This document shows, piece by piece, positions 8,864 to 17,226 of a stretch of DNA of 64,000 nt (the stretch's first letter is position 1; the number at the start of each line of letters is the position of its first letter). This DNA is from an uncultured Mucispirillum sp. GTDB taxonomy: Bacteria; Chrysiogenota; Deferribacteres; Deferribacterales; Mucispirillaceae. The position numbers were made by a program, and so were the translations under genes. The stretch spans positions 23,205-87,204 of the forward strand of contig CALUWI010000012.1 in assembly GCA_944324465.1 (NCBI GenBank), read 5' to 3'. Under the pieces are notes generated by a model, which was not told the DNA's origin, ran no database searches, and saw only the letters and a program-made list of their open reading frames with translations.

Positions 8864-10381
8864 TTAAGCTAAAAGGCTTTCCCCAGTCATTTCTTTAGGC
8901 TGAGTAATATTTAATACTTTTAATATTGTTGGTGCAATATCTGCAAGTTTACCGTGAATTCCGTTTAAATTGCCTTTATAGTTATATACTGCAAAAACTA
9001 CTGGATTTAATGTGTGTGCAGTATGTGGCTGGTTATTTTCATAATCCCACATTTGCTCAGAGTTGCCATGGTCTGCTGTAACAAAAAGCACTGCATCCAT
9101 ATCGCGAGCTGTCTGCATAACTTTTCCTAAACATTCATCTACTGCAATGCATGCTTTTATGGCAGCTTCTTCTACACCAGTATGGCCTACCATATCAGGA
9201 TTTGCAAAGTTCATAATAACCACATCTATATCGCCTTTTCTAAAAAGTTCTTCAAATTTTGATTCTACTTCATATACACTCATCTGTGGTTTTAAGTCAT
9301 AAGTTGCCACATCTCTTGGAGATGCAATTAATGCCCTTTCTTCATTTTTAAAAGGTTCTTCTCTGCCGCCGTTAAAGAAATATGTTACATGAGCATATTT
9401 TTCAGTTTCAGCAATTCTTAACTGTTTTAAACCGCTGTTACTGATAACTTCACCTAAAATATTTACTAAATCTTCAGGTGGGTATGCAATAGGCAGTCCA
9501 AAAGATTTTTCATATTCTGTCATAGTAACAACATTAAGTTTTGGTTTTGCTCCACGGTCAAAGCCATCAAAATTATCCTGTATCATAATGCTTACAATTT
9601 CACGAACTCTGTCTGCTCTGAAATTCATCATAAATACATTATCACCGTCTTTTAATATGCCGTCTACACCTTTGATTTTTACAGGTTTCACAAATTCATC
9701 TGTTTCTGTACTTGCTTTCATAGCTTCTTCTGGTGTTGCAGCTTCACTTTCGCCTGTGCCGTTTCTAAGCAGATTCCATGCTTTTTCTACCCTGTCCCAG
9801 CGTTTATCCCTATCCATTGCATAAAACCTGCCTGTAATATCTGAAATTACACCTGCATTATTTTCTTTTAAAAAGTTATCTAAATCTGTAATATAGCCTA
9901 AACCGCTGTTAGGTGGAGTATCTCTGCCGTCAGTAAAAGCATGAATATATACTTCTTTTATGCCGTATTCTTTAGCTATCATACATATTCCTTTAAAATG
10001 CTCTATATGGGAATGAACGCCGCCGTCAGAAATAAGACCTAAAAGATGAAGTCTGCCGCTGCCATTTTTAGTATCTTCCATTAATTTTTTAATAACAGGG
10101 TTATTTTTTGCTCCCCCTGATTTAATATCGTTAGAAATGCGAAGCAGGTCTTGATATACTATTCTACCAGCACCTATATTTGTATGGCCAACTTCTGAAT
10201 TGCCCATTTGACCGGCAGGCAGTCCAACACGCTCTTCAGAAGCATCAATTAATGTCCATTTATTATCCTGCAGAAGTGATTTAAAATTAACTGGATTAGC
10301 TGCTAATACTGCATTATGTTCAGTATCTGTTCTATAGCCCCAGCCGTCAAGAATAAGAAGAATTACTTTTTGTTTATCCAT
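8864..10381 (-). CDS. gpmI: 2,3-bisphosphoglycerate-independent phosphoglycerate mutase
   Basis: This enzyme interconverts 3- and 2-phosphoglycerate using two metal ions and a phosphoserine. The 505-residue length is typical. Visible features are LDGWG near the start, GQMGNSEVGHTNIGAGR with the nucleophile Ser62, GGVHSHIEH, FTDGRDTPP, NFANPDMVGHTG and the C-terminal metal site TADHGN. A clear AAGGAG precedes the ATG. With pgk and gap nearby it adds a third lower-glycolysis step to this region, although it is not in the same operon. Confidence 0.97.
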   Translation of the reverse strand: MDKQKVILLILDGWGYRTDTEHNAVLAANPVNFKSLLQDNKWTLIDASEERVGLPAGQMGNSEVGHTNIGAGRIVYQDLLRISNDIKSGGAKNNPVIKKLMEDTKNGSGRLHLLGLISDGGVHSHIEHFKGICMIAKEYGIKEVYIHAFTDGRDTPPNSGLGYITDLDNFLKENNAGVISDITGRFYAMDRDKRWDRVEKAWNLLRNGTGESEAATPEEAMKASTETDEFVKPVKIKGVDGILKDGDNVFMMNFRADRVREIVSIMIQDNFDGFDRGAKPKLNVVTMTEYEKSFGLPIAYPPEDLVNILGEVISNSGLKQLRIAETEKYAHVTYFFNGGREEPFKNEERALIASPRDVATYDLKPQMSVYEVESKFEELFRKGDIDVVIMNFANPDMVGHTGVEEAAIKACIAVDECLGKVMQTARDMDAVLFVTADHGNSEQMWDYENNQPHTAHTLNPVVFAVYNYKGNLNGIHGKLADIAPTILKVLNITQPKEMTGESLLA

Positions 10382-10480
10382 TATCTTCTCCTTTTTAATA
10401 GATTTTATAGATTTTAGTGTAGATTATTAAAAAATACAAGATAATTTTAAAAAAGCCTGCCTCATCAATACAATTTATAC

Positions 10481-10512
10481 AAAAAAAGGCACTAATAAAA
10501 ATTAGTGCCTTT
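10481..10512 (-). terminator. Intrinsic terminator of the lysA-DUF4282 operon
   Basis: A perfect 12-bp stem (10485-10496 with 10501-10512) and AAAA loop is followed on the minus strand by a run of T opposite 10481-10487. It lies just past the last DUF4282-like gene. Confidence 0.85.
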
Positions 10513-10542
10513 GTATATTATACATTTTTATTAAAAATTTTA

Positions 10543-10845
10543 TTATTCTGCTGTTTCTTTTACAGTATTTTCTACACTGCATTTTTCTTCATCAGCTGCC
10601 ATTTTATCAGCTATTTTGCAGACTTTATCATATATTCTAAATGGAACAACTGTTAATTCAGCCATTATTCTTGAAAGAACAGGACCAAAAACAAGTAAAA
10701 ATAAGCCTTGCAGCCTTTCTTCTGCATCATAGCCCTCTATAACTAAAAATAAGCCAGCTAAAATATACAATACTACAGATATCCAGTATATTACATTAAT
10801 TATTTTAGGTGTATAAAATTTATTTAAAAATAAAATGTTTTGCAT
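10543..10845 (-). CDS. DUF4282-like small membrane protein (third of three)
   Basis: I place the start at ATG 10845 because GGGGAG lies 7 nt upstream; an earlier in-frame start would overlap the previous gene. The 100-residue product has two membrane helices (about 15-35 and 45-65), a conserved PKIINVIYWIS opening, and an RI.AEL..V.F.IYDK motif after the second helix, as in DUF4282. The C-terminal tail is acidic. The function of the family is unknown. It is the last of three related genes downstream of lysA. Confidence 0.7.
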   Translation of the reverse strand: MQNILFLNKFYTPKIINVIYWISVVLYILAGLFLVIEGYDAEERLQGLFLLVFGPVLSRIMAELTVVPFRIYDKVCKIADKMAADEEKCSVENTVKETAE

Positions 10846-10849
10846 ATTA

Positions 10850-11158
10850 TTACTCCCCTGCATTTTCTCTTTGTAATTTTTTTGCTTTTAATTCTGAAAT
10901 CAGCTGCATTTTTTTATATATTTTAAATAAAATAACAAGTACTTCAGCATATACTCTTATAATAAGTGGCATAACAAAAATAAAAAATATACCAGGAATT
11001 AAAAAGAATTCTGTATTCCAGCCGTATCCATATACTATTACTTCATCATAAATAAAATATATACCAAAAAATATAGAAAAAATAACCGCCAGAATGTATA
11101 AAACATTTATTACGGTTAGCAAAATAAATTTATCATTTAAAATAAATAGATTTTTCAT
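10850..11158 (-). CDS. DUF4282-like small membrane protein (second of three)
   Basis: The 102-residue protein shares with its neighbours an opening that ends in a VINVLYIL stretch, two membrane helices (about 15-37 and 48-68) and the motif RVYAEVLVILFKIYKK before a basic tail. It is the most diverged of the three copies. Tandem duplication followed by divergence is the simplest explanation for the set. Confidence 0.65.
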   Translation of the reverse strand: MKNLFILNDKFILLTVINVLYILAVIFSIFFGIYFIYDEVIVYGYGWNTEFFLIPGIFFIFVMPLIIRVYAEVLVILFKIYKKMQLISELKAKKLQRENAGE

Positions 11159-11171
11159 ATATCACCAGCCT

Positions 11172-11570
11172 TTAAATATCTTTCTGCTGATTTTCTTTTT
11201 CCGTCATACCTGCAAGCCTGCCAGTCTGCTCATTAATTTTAAAAAGTATAATAAGCAGTTCTGCATAAATACGAGCTGCTATAGGTCCTAAAATAATAAG
11301 AGCAATACCAAGAACTTGGTTAATATACAGACCAGTATTAACTGCTATAACTAAAATAATAAAAATAATACTGTCTTTTATATAACTTTTCATATCAACG
11401 GATACATCCATATTATAAGATATAGAAATATCAGGTATTTCATAAAAGCAGAGAAAAATACCACCTGCAATTGATGCAATAACTGATAAAATGTATAAGA
11501 CATTTATAATTCTAGGCATATACATTTTATCTAAAAACAGTATGCTTTTTAAAAACGACTGTTTTTCCAT
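11172..11570 (-). CDS. DUF4282-like small membrane protein (first of three)
   Basis: This 132-residue copy has FLDKMYMPRIINVLYILSV at its start, a longer polar loop between the two membrane segments than its paralogues, and ARIYAELLIILFKINEQTGRL at the end of the second helix. The start is supported by GAGGGAG just upstream. It follows the lysA stop by 23 nt and is probably co-transcribed with it. Confidence 0.7.
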   Translation of the reverse strand: MEKQSFLKSILFLDKMYMPRIINVLYILSVIASIAGGIFLCFYEIPDISISYNMDVSVDMKSYIKDSIIFIILVIAVNTGLYINQVLGIALIILGPIAARIYAELLIILFKINEQTGRLAGMTEKENQQKDI

Positions 11571-11593
11571 ACTCCCTCATTTTAAATAAGTTA

Positions 11594-12835
11594 TTAAAAT
11601 TTTAATGTTGCAAATAAATCTTCTAAAGTTTCTGCCCTTCTAATCATTTCCACTGAGCCATCCTGTTTTAAAAGAAGCTCTGCAGAGCGAAGTTTACCGT
11701 TATAGTTAAAGCCCATTGCATGACCATGAGCACCTGTATCGTGAATAACTATAATATCGCCTATTTCTATTTTTGGCAGTTTTCTGTCTACTGCAAACTT
11801 ATCATTATTTTCACAAAGTGAGCCGGAAACATCATAAGTATAATCACATGGTGCATTTTCTTTACCCATAACAGTAATATGATGATAAGCACCATATAAA
11901 GCTGGACGCATTAAGTTTGCCATACAGGCATCAATACCAATATATTCTTTATAAATATGTTTTTCATGGATTGCTTTTGTAACAAGATAGCCATAAGGTC
12001 CTGTTATTGCCCTTCCTAATTCAAAATATATTTTTGGACTGTAACCTAATTGGTTAAATACATCTTCATAGGCTTTTTTAATGCGTGCAGATAAATCTAC
12101 CCACTCTATTCTATCCTGCTCAGGTCTATAAGGGATACCAACACCTCCGCCAAGGTTAATAAATTCCATTTTAATGCCTGTTTCTTTATAAATATCTGCA
12201 GCAAGCTGAAAAAGAATAATGGCAGTTTCTGCAAAATATTCTGGATTTAATTCATTTGATGCAACCATTGTATGCATTGCAAAGCGTTTTACACCTTTTT
12301 CTTTTGATATTTTATAAGCATCTATCATCTGCTGCCTAGTTAAGCCGTATTTAGCTTCCTGAGGCTTGCCTATAATATCGTTGCCACCTTTTAATGGACC
12401 AGGGTTATATCTGAAACATAAAAGCTCTGGCAGATGACCTAAGGCTTTTTCTAAAAATTCAATGTGTGTTATATCATCAAGGTTAATAACAGCACCCATT
12501 TCATAGGCTTTTTTAAACTCATGAGCTGGGGTATCGTTAGAAGTAAACATTATATCTTCGCCTCTGATGCCTGCCATTTCTGCTAAATAAAGCTCAGCAA
12601 TAGATGAACAGTCTGCACCAATGCCTAAATCTGCTAAAAGTTTTAATATTGCAGGGTTAGGAAGAGCTTTTACTGCAAAATATTCTTTAAAGCCTGCAGC
12701 CCATTTAAATGCATCAAGAAATGCTTCTGCATTATCTAATATTGCTTTTTCATCATATATATGAAAAGGCGTAGGATATTTTTCAATCACCTTTTCTATT
12801 TCTGCTTTTGTAAAAGGAACTTTTTTTTCTGTCAT
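11594..12835 (-). CDS. lysA: Diaminopimelate decarboxylase (PLP-dependent, divergent subgroup)
   Basis: LysA converts meso-diaminopimelate to L-lysine. The 413-residue fold-type III enzyme shows the PLP lysine in YFAVKALPNP (Lys56), the phosphate-binding INLGGGVGIPYRP, FELGRAITGPYGYLV, and the second-subunit catalytic cysteine in SLCENNDKF. The segment that normally reads HxHxGS is AMHTMVASNELN here, which marks a divergent subgroup, so activity on a related amino acid is possible. AAGGTG lies 7 nt before the ATG. It heads an operon with three DUF4282-like genes, an association I do not recognise. Confidence 0.85.
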   Translation of the reverse strand: MTEKKVPFTKAEIEKVIEKYPTPFHIYDEKAILDNAEAFLDAFKWAAGFKEYFAVKALPNPAILKLLADLGIGADCSSIAELYLAEMAGIRGEDIMFTSNDTPAHEFKKAYEMGAVINLDDITHIEFLEKALGHLPELLCFRYNPGPLKGGNDIIGKPQEAKYGLTRQQMIDAYKISKEKGVKRFAMHTMVASNELNPEYFAETAIILFQLAADIYKETGIKMEFINLGGGVGIPYRPEQDRIEWVDLSARIKKAYEDVFNQLGYSPKIYFELGRAITGPYGYLVTKAIHEKHIYKEYIGIDACMANLMRPALYGAYHHITVMGKENAPCDYTYDVSGSLCENNDKFAVDRKLPKIEIGDIIVIHDTGAHGHAMGFNYNGKLRSAELLLKQDGSVEMIRRAETLEDLFATLKF

Positions 12836-13030
12836 ATATTTTCACCTTAAATTTATTTATTTTAATATATCATATTAATTACTGCTTTAAATCTAAACAT
12901 AAGTATATTAATCTGTATTATACCCTTATTTTTTTTAAAATATACTCGTGAAGTCCTAATATAAAAATTTTTCATAATAAATGCAATAAAAAATTACAGC
13001 AGAATTTGTAAACAGCTTTAAAAAGAATAT

Positions 13031-13059
13031 TTGACATTCATTTTAATTCATAATATTTA
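13031..13059 (+). promoter_or_regulatory. Candidate promoter of the Na/Pi cotransporter gene
   Basis: TTGACA (13031-13036) is followed after 17 nt by TATTTA (13054-13059), with a TATAAT-rich stretch just beyond. It lies about 45 nt upstream of the GTG start. Confidence 0.45.
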
Positions 13060-13102
13060 TATAATATATATTTATATTTAAAAATGATATGAGGGAATAC
13101 TT

Positions 13103-14776
13103 GTGGAAAATATCAATGTAACAGCAATCGTCTTCCAGCTTATAGGCGGACTTGGCTTATTCCTTACTGGTATGCAGTTTATGTCTGAAGGGCTGCAGAA
13201 ATCATCAGGGGATAGTTTAAAAAAAATCCTTGAAAAACTTACCACAAACAGAATAATAGGCACAGGGGTTGGTGCCATTGTTACAGCAGTTATCCAAAGT
13301 TCTTCCGCAACCACAGTAATGGTAGTAGGCTTTGTAAGTGCAGGGCTTATGAGCTTAACTCAGGCTTTAAGTGTTATTTTAGGTGCAAACATTGGTACAA
13401 CCATTACAGGTCAGATTATTGCATTTAATGTATCAGCAGCTGCACTGCCCTGCATTGGTCTTGGGGCTGTTTTATATATATTTTTCAGGCGTCCTGCCAT
13501 TATCTATTTTGGGCAGATTTTACTTGGCTTTGGTCTGCTTTTTCTTGGTATGGATACTATGACAGATGCCTTTAAGCCACTTTCCCGCTCTGAAGAATTT
13601 AAATCAATATTTGTATATTTTTCTCACAATCCATTAATGGCAGTGCTGGCAGGAACATTGACTACTCTTATAGTACAAAGTTCTTCTGCCACAATAGGTA
13701 TTACTATAGCACTGGCTACTGCAGGTATTATTGATTTCCCTGCAGCTGCAGCTTTAGTTCTTGGTGAAAATATTGGTACAACAATCACTGCAAACTTAGC
13801 AGCATTAAACGCAAGCCGCACAGCAAAACAAGCTGCACTTGGCCACTTTCTTTTTAACTTAATCGGTGTAACATATATGCTTATTTTCCTGCAGCCTTTT
13901 ATGTCTTTTATTAACTATATTACACCAGGTGATGTGGCTTACTCTGTTCAAAAAGGTACAGAAGTAATTTATCCTAATATAGGCAGACATATTGCAAACC
14001 TGCATACTATGTTTAATATTATTAACACATTAGTGTTCCTGCCATTTTTACCGTTTTTAGCTAAACTCTGCGAAAAAATCATAAAAAATGATAAAAAAGA
14101 AGAAACAGAAGCAAAGGTTGTGCATTTATCTAATGAAATGCTTTCCACTCCAGAAATTGCTGTAGGCTTAACCCAAAAAGAAGCTATAAGAATGTATGAA
14201 TATGCTCTTAATCTTTTTAACTGTGCTAAAAAAGCAGTTATTGAAAATGATATGAAAGCAGCTGCAGAAGGTAAAGCTATTTCTAAAACATTGGATATAT
14301 TTAATGATGAGATTAATGTATTTTTAACAAAACTTTCTGCTAAATCTCTTTCTGCCAGGTCATTAAGAATTATACATAATATAAGCACTGCTGTAGAAGA
14401 AATAAACCAGATAGGTGACAGAAGTGTAAAACTTATTAAAACTAAAATTAAAATGAATGATAAACATATTATTTTTTCTGCTGATGCATCAAAAGAATTA
14501 AACAATATTATTAAATTAGTAGAAGATTTTTGTCATCAGGTTGAAAAGCTGTATGTTTCTGGTGATAAACTTAAAGAAATAACTGATTTGGCAGAAAATG
14601 AAGAAAGAATTGACCAAATTCGTAAAACATATAAGAAAAACCATTTAAAACGGCTAGATGCTGGCGTATGCTCACTTCCAGCAGGGCTTGCATTTATTGA
14701 TTTACTAAATACACTTGAAAAAATAGCCGATAATACTTATGCTATTGCATTATTAATAGCAGATGAAAATTTATAA
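13103..14776 (+). CDS. Na+/phosphate cotransporter (NptA/PF02690 family) with PhoU-like tail
   Basis: The 557-residue membrane protein has the two inverted Na/Pi-cotransporter repeats, each with a QSSSAT core (VIQSSSATTVMVVGF and IVQSSSATIGITIAL) and a G.NIGTT motif. These form the transport site for sodium-driven phosphate movement. After about residue 330 a soluble helical PhoU-like domain of about 210 residues follows, as in bacterial YjbB-type transporters. Translation begins at a GTG behind GAGGGA. It is followed 20 nt later by an HD-GYP gene and probably co-transcribed. The PhoU-like tail suggests control by phosphate supply. Confidence 0.92.
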   Translation: MENINVTAIVFQLIGGLGLFLTGMQFMSEGLQKSSGDSLKKILEKLTTNRIIGTGVGAIVTAVIQSSSATTVMVVGFVSAGLMSLTQALSVILGANIGTTITGQIIAFNVSAAALPCIGLGAVLYIFFRRPAIIYFGQILLGFGLLFLGMDTMTDAFKPLSRSEEFKSIFVYFSHNPLMAVLAGTLTTLIVQSSSATIGITIALATAGIIDFPAAAALVLGENIGTTITANLAALNASRTAKQAALGHFLFNLIGVTYMLIFLQPFMSFINYITPGDVAYSVQKGTEVIYPNIGRHIANLHTMFNIINTLVFLPFLPFLAKLCEKIIKNDKKEETEAKVVHLSNEMLSTPEIAVGLTQKEAIRMYEYALNLFNCAKKAVIENDMKAAAEGKAISKTLDIFNDEINVFLTKLSAKSLSARSLRIIHNISTAVEEINQIGDRSVKLIKTKIKMNDKHIIFSADASKELNNIIKLVEDFCHQVEKLYVSGDKLKEITDLAENEERIDQIRKTYKKNHLKRLDAGVCSLPAGLAFIDLLNTLEKIADNTYAIALLIADENL

Positions 14777-14796
14777 TTTGGAGTAATAAAATATAA

Positions 14797-16014
14797 ATGG
14801 CATCACTTAAAAGAATAGGTGTATGGGATATACAGCTTGGCATGGTTATTGTCAAGTGTGATAAAGCTGGAGTTCCATTTAATGAATATGGCCGTCCCCT
14901 TTCAAACTTAGGCTATATACACAGCCTGCATGATTACGGGGTGGAACATGTTTATATATGGAGCGAAGATGATACCCCTGAAGAAAAATCAGCTGCTAAA
15001 AAAGAAGAAAAACCAAAAGCTGTAGAATATCTTGTGGCAAAAGATGATGATGTTAATGCAATATTATTATCATCTGCTACAGAGCTTGTCCATATGCTTA
15101 AAGAAAACTTTACAGAATCTATGGCAGGACTAAAAATGGGAAAAGCTATTGATGCTCCTGCAGTTGTAGATGTAGTTTCTGATGTTATATTTATGACTAA
15201 TGATAACCCAGAAGTTTTTACAAAAATTGCTTTAAGTGAAGGCATGAGCAAAGATGAATATACACATGGCTTAAATGTGTGTATAAATGCAGTATCACTT
15301 GGACAGGCTGTAGGTATAAAAGGAAAAGAACTGCATGATTTAGGACTTGCCGGGCTTTTACATGATATAGGCAAAGTAAGAGTACCTGAACAGATATTAA
15401 ATAAAAAAACTAACCTTTCAGAATATGAAATGGCAGCATTAAAAAGACACCCAGAATATGCAGGGCAGGTACTTCAAAGGTATGATAATATAAGCGAAGA
15501 TGTAGTAAATATTATATACCAGCACCATGAATGCTGCGACGGTTCAGGCTATCCATCAGGCATTAATGCTCAGTATATCTTAAAGTCATCAAAAGTATTA
15601 GCTATTGCAGAAGCATACAACACTATGCTTACATACAGCCCTGAATTTCCAAGAGCATTTAATAATACTGATGCAATCAAAAAAATATATGCAGAAGCCG
15701 GCAAAAAATATCAGGCGGATATTGTAAAAACATTTGTATCTATAATGGGCGTTTATCCAGTAGGTACTGCTGTAACCTTAAGCAATGGTGCAATAGGTAT
15801 AGTATGTGAAGTAAATAAGCAGGACCAGGCAAGACCAAAAATATTAATGATGTCAAAAGATAACCCAGAAAAAATTGAACTTGTAAACTTAAAAACTCAT
15901 CAAAACATTAAAATAGTAAAAGAAATTAATAATACAGAGCTTAATATTAACCCTTTTGAAATATTTAACAGTTTCCTGCAAAACAGAATCTCTCATCAAG
16001 TGCAAAAAGCATAA
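14797..16014 (+). CDS. HD-GYP domain protein, probable cyclic-di-GMP phosphodiesterase
   Basis: The 405-residue protein has an N-terminal DUF3391-like region (about 1-60), an alanine- and lysine-rich linker, and an HD-GYP domain at about 165-330. The domain has all expected motifs: LLHDIGKVRVP, KRHPEYAG, YQHHECCDGSGYP and a following AEAYNTM in place of the usual D.Y.AM. Proteins of this type hydrolyse cyclic di-GMP and control motility or surface attachment. It is cytoplasmic, with no membrane helix. Its position after a phosphate transporter hints at coupling phosphate status to signalling, which is inference. Confidence 0.9.
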   Translation: MASLKRIGVWDIQLGMVIVKCDKAGVPFNEYGRPLSNLGYIHSLHDYGVEHVYIWSEDDTPEEKSAAKKEEKPKAVEYLVAKDDDVNAILLSSATELVHMLKENFTESMAGLKMGKAIDAPAVVDVVSDVIFMTNDNPEVFTKIALSEGMSKDEYTHGLNVCINAVSLGQAVGIKGKELHDLGLAGLLHDIGKVRVPEQILNKKTNLSEYEMAALKRHPEYAGQVLQRYDNISEDVVNIIYQHHECCDGSGYPSGINAQYILKSSKVLAIAEAYNTMLTYSPEFPRAFNNTDAIKKIYAEAGKKYQADIVKTFVSIMGVYPVGTAVTLSNGAIGIVCEVNKQDQARPKILMMSKDNPEKIELVNLKTHQNIKIVKEINNTELNINPFEIFNSFLQNRISHQVQKA

Positions 16015-16048
16015 AAAAACTGCCTGTAATTATTCATTACAGACAGTA
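16013..16048 (-). terminator. Intrinsic terminator of the zinc-motif miniprotein gene
   Basis: ACTG.CTGTAAT pairs with ATTACAG.CAGT (16019-16048, one internal mismatch), followed on the minus strand by seven T. It overlaps the stop region of the convergent HD-GYP gene. Confidence 0.75.
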
Positions 16049-16072
16049 TAAATATAATCAATTAATTAAAAT

Positions 16073-16294
16073 TTAAAGGGGTTCATGCTTTTTAGACGAC
16101 GATTTAGAGCAGTAACCATTAACTAATACTCTCAATTCTTGTTCCTTTTTCCCACAATGTTTGCATAAAAATGGGTTAGTATTGTTTCCATCATATGCTT
16201 TATGTTTTTTTGATGGTGATTTAGAGCAGTAACCATTTAACAATACTCTTAATTCTTTTTCTTCTTTGCCACAATATTCGCAGTAAAATGCCAT
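16073..16294 (-). CDS. Small tandem-repeat zinc-motif protein
   Basis: I set the start at ATG 16294 because GGAGGT lies 6-7 nt upstream; a longer reading from 16357 has no such site. The 73-residue protein consists of two near-identical units of about 35 residues. Each has C.YCG or C.HCG, then ELRVL.NGYCSKS.SKKH, so each can bind one zinc ion through three cysteines and a histidine. I know similar single- or double-unit miniproteins in host-associated anaerobes but no function for them. It may bind nucleic acid or protein. Confidence 0.7.
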   Translation of the reverse strand: MAFYCEYCGKEEKELRVLLNGYCSKSPSKKHKAYDGNNTNPFLCKHCGKKEQELRVLVNGYCSKSSSKKHEPL

Positions 16295-16367
16295 ATCGCA
16301 CCTCCAATATATGATATTTTTCCATACCATAAGGTGGCGATAACAGGTGTCGTGCATAAAAATTTTT

Positions 16368-16958
16368 TTATAAATTAATTAAAACATCTGCATAATCATT
16401 AAAATGCTTATCATGGGTTGCTATTATAAAAGGTGTATTTTTAGAATATTCTATAATAACTTTTGATAAATTATCAGCTTCCATATCATCAAGCATATCA
16501 AGGGGTTCATCTGATAAAATAATTCTGCCGTTGCTTATATGCAGTGCCATAAGTAAAGATATTTTCTTTAATGCACCGCCAGAAAGCTCATAAACTGATT
16601 TATTTAAATATTTTTCAAAAGGGGAATAGTCTTTAATACCTAATATTTTTAATTCATCTTTTATATAGCCTGTTAAAAAATTTAATTCAGGCTGAGAATG
16701 AACATAAACTGCACCTGCATTTTCATTATTTTTATTATACATTGAAATACTGCCGCTGTTTAATTTATTTATACCTGCTATAGCTTTTAAAATTGTGCTT
16801 TTTCCACTTCCTATCTGCCCTTTTAATATTACTATGTTATTGTATGTTATATTAAAACTTTCATTTTCCAGTATTACTTTATCCCCTGCATAAAGTGATA
16901 CATTATCAAATATTAACCTGTAATCACTGCATTTATTATTTAACTGATTTACTGTCAT
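16368..16958 (-). CDS. Orphan ABC-type ATPase
   Basis: The 196-residue protein has all ABC motifs: Walker A GQIGSGKST (47-55), signature LSGGALKK, Walker B RIILSDEP and switch histidine in ATHDKHF. It is shorter than most transporter ATPases (about 230-250), with a reduced helical subdomain and almost nothing after the H-loop. No permease gene is next to it. It may serve a transporter encoded elsewhere or be what remains of a system. Immediately upstream is a 65-codon open frame ending in TAA directly against its ATG (16959-17156). Confidence 0.8.
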   Translation of the reverse strand: MTVNQLNNKCSDYRLIFDNVSLYAGDKVILENESFNITYNNIVILKGQIGSGKSTILKAIAGINKLNSGSISMYNKNNENAGAVYVHSQPELNFLTGYIKDELKILGIKDYSPFEKYLNKSVYELSGGALKKISLLMALHISNGRIILSDEPLDMLDDMEADNLSKVIIEYSKNTPFIIATHDKHFNDYADVLINL

Positions 16959-17156
16959 TTATTTATTCCTTTTAAAAATATCAGAATTCAGAAAATATAC
17001 ATTATAGTTTTTTGAAGAACCTTTTGACATTATAACATATATATTTTTATTAAAGGGATAAAAATAATACATTACATTCATAGATAAAATATTATCTGAA
17101 ATAATGCCGTATAAAAGACTTTCTGCATAATCAGCTCCCTTTATATAAATATTTAA
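16959..17156 (-). pseudogene. Possible remnant of a gene formerly upstream of the ABC ATPase
   Basis: An open frame of 65 codons without an evident start ends in TAA exactly adjacent to the ATPase ATG (AAA TAA ATG). Codon choice looks like coding DNA of this genome and the product reads GADYAESLLYGIISDNILS and so on, ending in NSDIFKRNK. A stop (TAA 17157-17159) closes it upstream. It could be the 3' end of a truncated gene once coupled to the ATPase, or chance. The terminator of cysS lies just upstream. Confidence 0.3.
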
Positions 17157-17168
17157 TTACTTATATTT

Positions 17169-17203
17169 GAAAAAGGCGGCTTAAATATTACAAATAAGCC
17201 GCC
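17169..17203 (-). terminator. Intrinsic terminator of cysS
   Basis: GGCGGCTTA (17195-17203 complement) pairs perfectly with its copy at 17175-17183 across an 11-nt loop, followed on the minus strand by five T. It lies about 25 nt after the cysS stop. Confidence 0.9.
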
Positions 17204-17226
17204 CTGTCATATATTATTATAATTTT

